Assembly (NCBI GenBank): GCA_030617585.1
Contig: JAUWVD010000067.1
Coordinates: 1-6,583 of the forward strand
Reading direction: 5' to 3'
DNA from: Candidatus Methanophagales archaeon
GTDB taxonomy: Archaea > Halobacteriota > Syntropharchaeia > Alkanophagales > Methanospirareceae
Length of the DNA stretch: 6,583 bases
The position numbers and the translations under genes were made by a program. Position 1 is the first letter of the stretch. Every line of letters begins with the position of its first letter. Positions 1-5,055 of the stretch are shown one piece after another. The notes beneath the pieces were generated by a model. That model did not search any database. It was not told the origin of the DNA and saw only the letters and a list, made by a program, of their open reading frames with translations.

Positions 1-223
1 CCTCAGGTTGGATTTTCACCAACTGGATATTATGCATTTAGCTCGGCACTCCCTGTATCCCCTTCCTTATTGTCGTAATGGACATGCCGCTGATTCTTGC
101 GACAGTTGAGATTCCTCCCCAGCCCAAGTCAAGTGCTTTAGCCACAGCCAATTTACGTGTTAGCGATTCATTTGCCAGTGCCAAAACTTTTAGCCAATTT
201 TTATGTTGTTCTATATCATCCAT
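1..223 (-). pseudogene. ISAzo13-like transposase, N-terminal fragment with in-frame stop
   Basis: The reading from ATG at 221-223 gives 61 residues. The core LTRKLAVAKALDLGWGGIST followed by VARISGMSITTIRKGIQ matches the N-terminal helix-turn-helix region of ISAzo13-family (DDE) transposases, which typically read LNER.RR..AA.EA..LG.GGI..VA..TGLS..TI..GI. A TAA at 38-40 stops it. The same frame then stays open to the window edge and reads MHNIQLVKIQPE, plausible as the stretch just before the family's RxxGGGRK motif, so a nonsense mutation is more likely than a natural end. The catalytic DDE domain would lie outside the window. Family members are about 400 residues, so only the DNA-binding end is seen. 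No terminal inverted repeat could be identified between this start and the plus-strand gene at 255. The family call is from motif memory and is moderately sure. Confidence 0.55.
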
Positions 224-254
224 AATGACATATATGCACTTTTAGTTAATAAAG

Positions 255-1403
255 TTGCCAACTTATTTCTTGGCAAGCCCTAAGCTTTATTCCACTGTGA
301 GGGTAACCGAAGCGGGTGCCACTTATGGGCTAGACGTTCCTCTTGTTGCCGCCTCATGCAGGATGACAGGTACCGTCCGGGATACTGAAGGAAATCCAGT
401 TGAGGATGCAAAGGTTATGGTTAAGAGCGATTTTAATAGAGCATTTTCTAAAGGGGATGGCAGTTACACCATAGAGGATATATTTCTAAAAGAGGATGTT
501 TTTAGTGTACCCTATCCAAATATGGAAGCTACCTATGATTGCTGCGCAGAATATGCGGAAAGTGAAGAGAAATGTCCTATGCACTGTGAATATGATGTTA
601 CGCTGCGAGCGGGAAAAACAAAAACACATGATTTTAGATTGTTTGATGGTGAAATACTCATCAATGGAGAAATCACGGACATGAATGGAGAATACATCGA
701 AGGTGCCAAAGTTGAAATAACCGATTCCGCAGGGAATAAGGACTCCTACCCCACAGATTTTTTGGGCTACTACCTTCTAATCGCAAATGCAGAAGGAAAA
801 GCAGAAGTGAAAGCAACCTGTGAGAACGGAAAGGATACCCAGACGAAGATTGTTGACTTAAAGTGCAAAGAAGATTTCCAGGTCGATTTTGTCCTTGACT
901 GTAATAAAGGCAATTACAGCGGATATTATAGAGCTTTTTTCGAGGTTGGTGATCCCAACGGTATCGGAGGTGCAGGATACCAGTCTTTCTTAGATGAGTA
1001 TGATTTCACATTTGATATTGACGATGATGGCATGATTAATGGTTCAGGATTGGGATATAGCGAATGGGAAATTAGTTGGCGGTATGACGAATATAAGCAT
1101 AAAGAAAGGGTTACTTGCAAAACCGGTCCAATGCCCTTCTCTGTCGAAATCAGAGGGCAAAGAGAGGGCAATAACTTACTGCTTGAACCTGATTTTTATT
1201 CGGATGCACACGTCATTTGGGATTGTACGCCTAGTGGTGAGGCGCTCCTGCATGAAGGTGCAGACTTCGGCGTGCTAAGACCTAGTCTACCCTTAGATCG
1301 CGTAGTACCTATTATCTCCGAGGAACCATTCGAGGCATGTTTTACATTGGATGTGGATATAGGTCCAACCAGTACATCCGTTTACTGCCATATAACAGAA
1401 TAA
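255..1403 (+). CDS. Cysteine-rich protein with two carboxypeptidase-regulatory-like domains, probably 5'-truncated
   Basis: The open frame begins after a TAG at 243-245 and has no ATG near its start. TTG at 255 is the first possible initiator, giving 382 residues, but no Shine-Dalgarno site precedes it. Residues about 35-80 (MTGTVRDTEGNPVEDAKVMV, then GDGSYTI) and about 133-215 (INGEITDMNGEYIEGAKVEI, then FLGYYLL) are two CarboxypepD_reg-like beta-sandwich domains, usual in extracellular and surface proteins. The remainder (about 220-382) is a domain I do not recognise. It contains DIDDDGMING at 254-263, resembling the first part of a calcium loop (D254, D256, D258, I261). There are 12 cysteines (35, 96, 97, 107, 111, 189, 204, 216, 288, 324, 362, 378), including a CC-x9-C-x3-C cluster at 96-111, which suggests disulfides or metal binding. 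The domain type implies export, yet no signal peptide or membrane segment is present. With a transposase remnant 32 bp upstream, the true N-terminus was probably lost. Function unknown. Confidence 0.6.
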   Translation: MPTYFLASPKLYSTVRVTEAGATYGLDVPLVAASCRMTGTVRDTEGNPVEDAKVMVKSDFNRAFSKGDGSYTIEDIFLKEDVFSVPYPNMEATYDCCAEYAESEEKCPMHCEYDVTLRAGKTKTHDFRLFDGEILINGEITDMNGEYIEGAKVEITDSAGNKDSYPTDFLGYYLLIANAEGKAEVKATCENGKDTQTKIVDLKCKEDFQVDFVLDCNKGNYSGYYRAFFEVGDPNGIGGAGYQSFLDEYDFTFDIDDDGMINGSGLGYSEWEISWRYDEYKHKERVTCKTGPMPFSVEIRGQREGNNLLLEPDFYSDAHVIWDCTPSGEALLHEGADFGVLRPSLPLDRVVPIISEEPFEACFTLDVDIGPTSTSVYCHITE

Positions 1404-1661
1404 CTAACTATTAGTAAGGAGTAAACGAAAAGAAAAGATTCGTATCTCTGATAACCTTTATAGTGGACAAATTCTCCGTACATGCTCACTAGATTGTGGA
1501 AAATCCCAAGCATCAAATCACAAATAAATTCAAATATCTAAATTCAAAACAAACCCTTAGCAAGAGTGTTTTGAACATTGGGATTTTGACATTGGGTATT
1601 GTTTGGCATTTGGGATTTGTAGTTTGGAATTTTAATCCACCGGATATTGAGCAAATACGAT
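1404..1661. other. Intergenic region without a recognisable gene
   Basis: No coding region with family resemblance was found. An AAGGAG Shine-Dalgarno-like hexamer at 1416-1421 is followed by no ATG, GTG or TTG at suitable spacing. The frame after it (GTA at 1421) reads 22 codons and stops, so it may be the relic of a gene start. The right part is filled by the A-rich/T-rich inverted repeat listed separately. This region separates the end of the plus-strand cysteine-rich gene from the end of the minus-strand larE gene, so both genes converge here. Confidence 0.6.
1501..1630. repeat. Imperfect inverted repeat of A-rich and T/G-rich short units
   Basis: The left half is A-rich, built of units like CAAATCACAAAT and ATTCAAA. 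The right half is T/G-rich with repeated TTGGGATTT-type words. AAATCCCAA at 1501-1509 is the exact reverse complement of TTGGGATTT at 1578-1586 and again at 1610-1618. TTCAAAAC at 1543-1550 pairs exactly with GTTTTGAA at 1568-1575. CAAATCACAAAT at 1514-1525 pairs with ATTTGGGATTTG at 1608-1619 with one mismatch. The arms therefore fold around a centre near 1560, although the registers differ, as expected for drifting short tandem units. It lies between two converging genes, where it could act as a terminator or be a dispersed non-autonomous repeat. Its class is not known to me. Confidence 0.6.
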
Positions 1662-2459
1662 TTATTTACCTGTATCCATACTACCACTCCGGAATCCTTC
1701 GAGGTCAAGCGTGACGTAATTGAACCCAAGCGTTTTTAATCTCCGGGATACCACATCAAGCACGTTAGTATCAAAAAAACCAGCCAGTTCTTCCTTATCC
1801 ACCTCTATCCTCGCTATACCGCCACGATGCAGTCTAACCCTAAGTTGCTTGAACCCCAAATCCTTCAAGAAAGCCTCTGCCTCTCCTATCATCTTAATTT
1901 TTTCCGGCGTTATCCGCTCTCCGTATTCTATCCTTGTAGCTAAACAAGGAGAATGGGGTTTATCCCAAAAAGGTAGTCCTATATCCTTCGCTATTTGTCT
2001 TACCTCGTGTTTTGTAATGCCAACCTCAACAAGAGGATGCCATACTCCTTCCTCTTTAGATGCGGCAATGCCAGGTCGGTATTCATCAATATCGGAAGAG
2101 GTAACACCTTCTGCGATGGTTGTTATGCCTTTCTCAGTCGCGATTTCCTTTAATATACTCGCAAAATTACGCTTGCAATAGTAGCATCTGTTATACGGAT
2201 TTCTGACAAAATTGTCGTTTCTTAGTGGATAGAACTGCGCTATCTTATAAGGGATACCTGAAAGGGTTAAAAAGCTTTCGACTTCTTCTAATTCCCGTTT
2301 CGGGAACAGTTCGCGGTATACCGTTACTGCTAATACCTTTTCACCAAGTACATCATGGGCTACTTTAAGTAGAAAGCCACTGTCCACACCACCAGAGAAA
2401 GCAACAAGTAAGTTCTCTTTTTCTTCTATTTTTTTCTTCAGCCGCTTAAGTTTTTCCAT
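1662..2459 (-). CDS. larE: LarE-like ATP-dependent sacrificial sulfur transferase
   Basis: This is an intact 265-residue protein, the usual length for LarE. LarE adenylates and then thiolates the pyridinium carboxylates of the nickel-pincer nucleotide (NPN) cofactor precursor used by lactate racemase-type enzymes. The ATP pyrophosphatase loop SGGVDS is at residues 22-27. CYYCKRNF supplies C92 and C95, and SPCLATRIEYGERIT supplies C172, at the position of the sacrificial cysteine in the classical enzyme. Having all three cysteines matches the LarE subclass reported to carry a [4Fe-4S] cluster and to use a cluster-bound sulfur instead of sacrificing its own cysteine. The C-terminal part (about 185-255, LGFKQLRVRLHRGGIARIEV) is the family's second domain. 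The start is ATG at 2457-2459 with no Shine-Dalgarno site upstream, so the mRNA may be leaderless. No larB, larC or larA is visible nearby. A generic PP-loop sulfur transferase with another substrate cannot be excluded. Confidence 0.88.
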   Translation of the reverse strand: MEKLKRLKKKIEEKENLLVAFSGGVDSGFLLKVAHDVLGEKVLAVTVYRELFPKRELEEVESFLTLSGIPYKIAQFYPLRNDNFVRNPYNRCYYCKRNFASILKEIATEKGITTIAEGVTSSDIDEYRPGIAASKEEGVWHPLVEVGITKHEVRQIAKDIGLPFWDKPHSPCLATRIEYGERITPEKIKMIGEAEAFLKDLGFKQLRVRLHRGGIARIEVDKEELAGFFDTNVLDVVSRRLKTLGFNYVTLDLEGFRSGSMDTGK

Positions 2460-2502
2460 CGTGTATCAAAATGTTGTATTTGTTTAGTTACATAACTTTC
2501 CC

Positions 2503-2793
2503 AGCGATATTAATACCATAGATGAGGATGGAAAGCTATAGGAAATAATAACAGAGTTGAAAAGCGATATTGACCTTGCCTTCATTTTTGGGCTTCAGTA
2601 CATTGCTGGCGGACTGGATGATGTAATATCTGAGATACATCGAATTTTAAAACCCGAGGGTGTACTTTCTTTTGAAAAAACTAGGGGGTCCGAGAAAAAA
2701 TTAACTGAGGATGTAGAAAGGCGTGGATTTGTTTATTCAGAGAGACAGGCGAGGATATTCATATTTACAAAGGTAAAAATGAGTGAAATGTAA
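2503..2793 (+). pseudogene. SAM-dependent methyltransferase, C-terminal remnant
   Basis: From TTG at 2557 the frame reads 78 residues to TAA at 2791-2793. GLDDVISEIHRILKPEGVLS followed by FEKTRGSEKKL and ERRGFVYSERQARIFIFTK is the distal part of a class I Rossmann methyltransferase: the segment after motif II, the helix ending in LKPGG, and the last strands. The N-terminal half with the SAM-binding GxGxG loop is missing. The same frame continues upstream to about 2503 (SDINTIDEDGKL) but is broken by TAG at 2539-2541 and again at 2485-2487. Full family members are about 180-250 residues. It is divergent from larE and sits 27 bp upstream of the decayed molybdopterin oxidoreductase. Substrate unknown. 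A short functional protein is unlikely because the cofactor site is gone. Confidence 0.65.
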
Positions 2794-2807
2794 AAGGTCA
2801 AAGCTAA

Positions 2808-2813
2808 AAGGAG
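2808..2813 (+). promoter_or_regulatory. Shine-Dalgarno site for the Tat leader ORF
   Basis: AAGGAG lies seven bases before ATG at 2821-2823. It is a strong and well-spaced site. It fixes the start of the decayed molybdopterin oxidoreductase at its Tat signal, and it shows that initiation may still work although the gene body is broken. Confidence 0.75.
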
Positions 2814-2820
2814 ATGTACG

Positions 2821-3892
2821 ATGAGAAAAATTACGAGACGGGGTTTTGTTAAAGCGGCGGCTGCTATAGGGGCAACAGCAGCAATAGGCAGGTCTACAAT
2901 AAGTAGGTATGTAGTAGGTGGGAGCAAATCTCATGGGATAACGCCTTAACTACAATCTCGAATAGCCTGGAGGGGATTGAAAAGTTACCGCCCGGAGCCT
3001 AGGGAAAGAAGATAGGAGTAGACAGAGGCCTCATCTCCAAGATTTTACATATCTTTCCAACTGCAGCCACTCCTACTTTATGGGATGCTATAATCCATGA
3101 CAAACCTTATCCCATTAAAGCGATGTTTGTGATGGCTGCAAATCCGGCAGTAACCTGTGCAAACTCGAATGTCGTTGAAGAGGCACTGAGAAAGCTTGAC
3201 TTCCTTGTAGTCGCTGATATATTCATGACGCCAACCGCCGAACTTGCAGGCATCGTGCTTCCGGCATGCACATTCCTTGAAAATACTCGCTATGTGACAT
3301 ACAGCAGCCATGTTGACCATAGCTGGAATACCCGCTCAAGAATCGTGCTCAGTCCAAAAGTTGTTGAACCCCTATACGAATCCTGGTCAGACGGGGAGAT
3401 AATTTGTGAACTCGGCAAAAGCTTGGTTACGCCGAATACTACCCCTGGAAAACGAGGGAAGAAGCCATTGACTACGAATTAGAGTCGCTTGGTGTCACAT
3501 GTGAGAAGCTGAGGGCTCATCCAGAAGGAATAGCCATCTCTCTTCCTCCTCTAATGTACAAAAAAATGATGAAATTTAAGGACTATCCTGAGATAGCCAA
3601 GGAATACCCACTCATACTTATGACCGGGTCGAAATTAGAGATGTACACTCACTCCATGATGCGTAACATTCCCGAGCTATACGAGCAATTTCCAGAGAAT
3701 CTACTGAAAATCAATCCAGAGAGAGCAGCAAAACTCGAGATCGAAGATGGTGACGTTGTAAGCGTTGAATCATCGAGAGGCAGAATCGAGTGTTCTGCTT
3801 ATGTAACAGATCGCATTGATCCACGGGTGGTTAGACCGTATCATGGATTTGCGGCGAGTAACGCTAACGTCTTAACGGACAATCTACATCTA
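2821..3892 (+). pseudogene. Tat-exported molybdopterin oxidoreductase, decayed with internal deletions
   Basis: This is the remnant of a DMSO-reductase-superfamily (bis-PGD molybdenum/tungsten) catalytic subunit, normally about 700-900 residues. The 42-codon leader (2821-2949) has the twin-arginine motif TRRGFVKAA and an alanine-rich stretch. In another frame from about 2925, ISWDNALTTISNSL matches the family's ISWDEAL motif, so the N-terminal [4Fe-4S] domain that belongs between them is gone. A TAG at 3000-3002 marks a second breakpoint, after which the frame reads GKKIGVDRGLISKILHIFP and on through PYPIKAMFVMAANPAVTCAN and FMTPTAELAGIVLPACTFLE (domain III). A one-base deletion near 3425 shifts the frame, restoring GYAEYYPWKTREEAIDYELE. 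Near 3590 the segment with the PSGKVEIYS motif is missing before IAKEYPLILMTGSKLEMYTH. The cofactor-binding C-terminal domain runs to NVLTDNLHL near 3892, where homology ends abruptly. Substrate cannot be told; the product would be inactive. Confidence 0.85.
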
Positions 3893-3904
3893 TTACAAAA
3901 TTCA

Positions 3905-4215
3905 GGTTGTGAAGAAATCAATAACTTTATACAAGACCTTCTATTTGTTGATGAAGATAAAGGAGAAACGGTAATTTCTTTAAGAAAATTAGTTTTGCAG
4001 ATAGCTCCAAGCGCAAAAGAAGAAATAAAATACAGCGTTTTGGTCTTTGTAAGCGATAAGAGGCTGTTTTGCGGAATCTTTATCCGAAAAGTCATATATC
4101 TGTTGAGTTTGATAGAGGTTCCGGGATGCAAGACCCAAATAATTTTCTTGAAGGCAGCGGAAAAAATAGGCAACACTTAAAAAGCTTCTTCGTCACTGCG
4201 ATAGAGATGAACTAA
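3905..4215 (+). pseudogene. DUF1801 (YdhG-like) protein, startless and frameshifted
   Basis: Residues read from 3911 as EEINNFIQDLLFVDEDKGET, then LRKLVLQIAPSAKEEIKYSV, then DKRLFCGIFIRK. This matches the N-terminal two thirds of DUF1801 proteins (about 100-120 residues, function not well established). The frame at this point runs to a stop at 4178-4180 with nonsense residues. Shifting back one base at the AAAA run (4087-4090) continues the family sequence as SHISVEFDRGSGMQDPNNFL, then EGSGKNRQHLK, ending at TAA 4213-4215. One base is therefore missing. There is no start codon of its own: upstream the frame runs without a stop into the molybdopterin oxidoreductase remnant, making a chimeric open frame from about 3426 to 4180. 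The copy is nearly full length but broken at both levels, so it is called a pseudogene. A sequencing error at the A run would repair the frameshift but not the missing start. Confidence 0.7.
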
Positions 4216-4244
4216 AGTTTCATCGGATTCCACTGCCTGACGAA
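4189..4244. terminator. Nested inverted repeats between convergent genes, possible terminator
   Basis: TTCGTCA at 4189-4195 pairs with TGACGAA at 4238-4244, and inside it GATGAA at 4206-4211 pairs with TTCATC at 4219-4224 around a 7-base loop. It covers the end of the DUF1801 remnant and lies just beyond the stop of the minus-strand nitroreductase. The position between converging genes suits a bidirectional terminator, but no strong T-run follows on either strand, so the role is uncertain. Confidence 0.35.
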
Positions 4245-4266
4245 TGCTAACCCTAGTATTTCCCGT

Positions 4267-5004
4267 CTATTTTTCCTTCCCGACAACCGTCATGTAAACC
4301 ACACACTCCTCTGTGCCATCTACGCCCAACAAAGCGTTTACTTCGTCATCGTAGAGCGCACCCACCTGACAACTGTCGAGATTCAGTGCAACTGCGGCTA
4401 ACGCCACGTTCTGCGCTATATGTCCAGCATCCAAATATATGTAGCGGTAGGCTCTTTGCTTGTATTTCCACTTTGAACGTTCGAAGATGGCAGTCCAGAT
4501 GAAGACCATGCTTGCATGGTACGCCATTTCTTGATCGAGAGCAGACTGTGCAACAGGGATACGAAAATCTCCCGCTTGTAACTGTTCGAGCTCGTGCATA
4601 TCCACGGCATAATGATAAATTCCAGGGTCAATGTGCTCCACGCGATTAATCACGAGATATGTTTCTACGGGATACAACGCTCCGGCTGATGGCGCGGTTC
4701 GGAACCCAGATTCGGAGTTGGTAATACCCTGTGCTGCCCACAAGAGTTGAGAGAGTTCTGATTTTGTCATCGGCTCATTGCTGAAGTTTCGAACGCTTCG
4801 GCGGTGTCTCATGACTTCCCATAACGGTGCTCCTCCTTCCTCTTTCGGTGGTTCGAGCGGGACTTTTGGCGCGGATGGATACCGCTTATACGTATCCGGT
4901 TTGCACGTCCAATCTAAGTGCCAAGCGGGAAGATGTCCTCTTTGATATTTCGTCTCTTGTTGAAAACTGACTCCAATTTCTTCTTTTTTACCTCTTCTAT
5001 TCAT
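4267..5004 (-). CDS. SagB-type nitroreductase-fold oxidoreductase
   Basis: This is an intact 245-residue FMN-dependent nitroreductase-fold protein of the SagB type. SagB/McbC-type enzymes oxidise azolines to azoles in modified peptides, but many archaeal and bacterial members stand alone with unknown substrates. Visible hallmarks are ETKYQRGHLPAWHLDW near residue 17 (the SagB N-terminal signature), HRRSVRNF at 67-74 (FMN phosphate binding), RTAPSAGALYPVETY at 102-116 (the SagB-defining motif), and the C-terminal YLDAGHIAQNVALAAVALNL plus CQVGALYDDEVN. ATG at 5002-5004 was preferred over the upstream TTG at 5025 because GGAG lies 10 bases before it and the family starts close to the ETKY motif. 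No cyclodehydratase (YcaO), precursor peptide or radical SAM gene is in view, so peptide modification is not supported here. It follows the CDF pump by 51 bp on the same strand and could be its downstream operon partner. Confidence 0.88.
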   Translation of the reverse strand: MNRRGKKEEIGVSFQQETKYQRGHLPAWHLDWTCKPDTYKRYPSAPKVPLEPPKEEGGAPLWEVMRHRRSVRNFSNEPMTKSELSQLLWAAQGITNSESGFRTAPSAGALYPVETYLVINRVEHIDPGIYHYAVDMHELEQLQAGDFRIPVAQSALDQEMAYHASMVFIWTAIFERSKWKYKQRAYRYIYLDAGHIAQNVALAAVALNLDSCQVGALYDDEVNALLGVDGTEECVVYMTVVGKEK

Positions 5005-5014
5005 CCGTATATAT

Positions 5015-5018
5015 CTCC
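5015..5018 (-). promoter_or_regulatory. Shine-Dalgarno site deciding the SagB-like gene start
   Basis: Read on the minus strand this is GGAG (in TGGAGAT), 10 bases before ATG at 5002-5004. It falls inside the longer reading that would begin with TTG at 5025, so it argues for the shorter 245-residue protein. The 51-bp gap around it is AT-rich and could hold a promoter, but no clear TATA box and BRE pair can be defended. Confidence 0.5.
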
Positions 5019-5055
5019 ACACCAATAATTAATTTACTAAATTTTAGGACTATTT

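Noticed and set aside
315..370. Lipoprotein-type signal (VPLVAASC) in the cysteine-rich protein
   Set aside because: The residues before the cysteine are not a continuous hydrophobic stretch and have no basic N-terminus. They read as beta-strand sequence.
1416..1489. Possible small gene after AAGGAG at 1416-1421 (22 codons from GTA 1421)
   Set aside because: There is no valid start codon at suitable spacing and the reading is short. At most it is the relic of a gene start.
1496..1729. Small ORFs on both strands over the A-rich/T-rich repeat
   Set aside because: They arise from repeat sequence and from the antisense of the larE end. There is no start signal and no family resemblance.
1720..2181. 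153-codon plus-strand ORF opposite larE
   Set aside because: It is wholly antisense to a clear larE coding region and shows serine/proline-rich shadow composition.
2539..2541. In-frame TAG in the methyltransferase remnant as pyrrolysine
   Set aside because: The SAM-binding half is missing and another TAG stands upstream at 2485, so plain decay explains it. No Pyl genes are in view.
2733..2934. Two minus-strand ORFs over the Tat leader region
   Set aside because: They are mirror frames of the alanine-rich Tat leader and the methyltransferase tail, with no family match.
4080..4100. Programmed -1 frameshift in the DUF1801 gene
   Set aside because: The site is not a slippery heptamer, no downstream structure is evident, and the gene also lacks its own start. 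Loss by mutation or a base-calling error is simpler.
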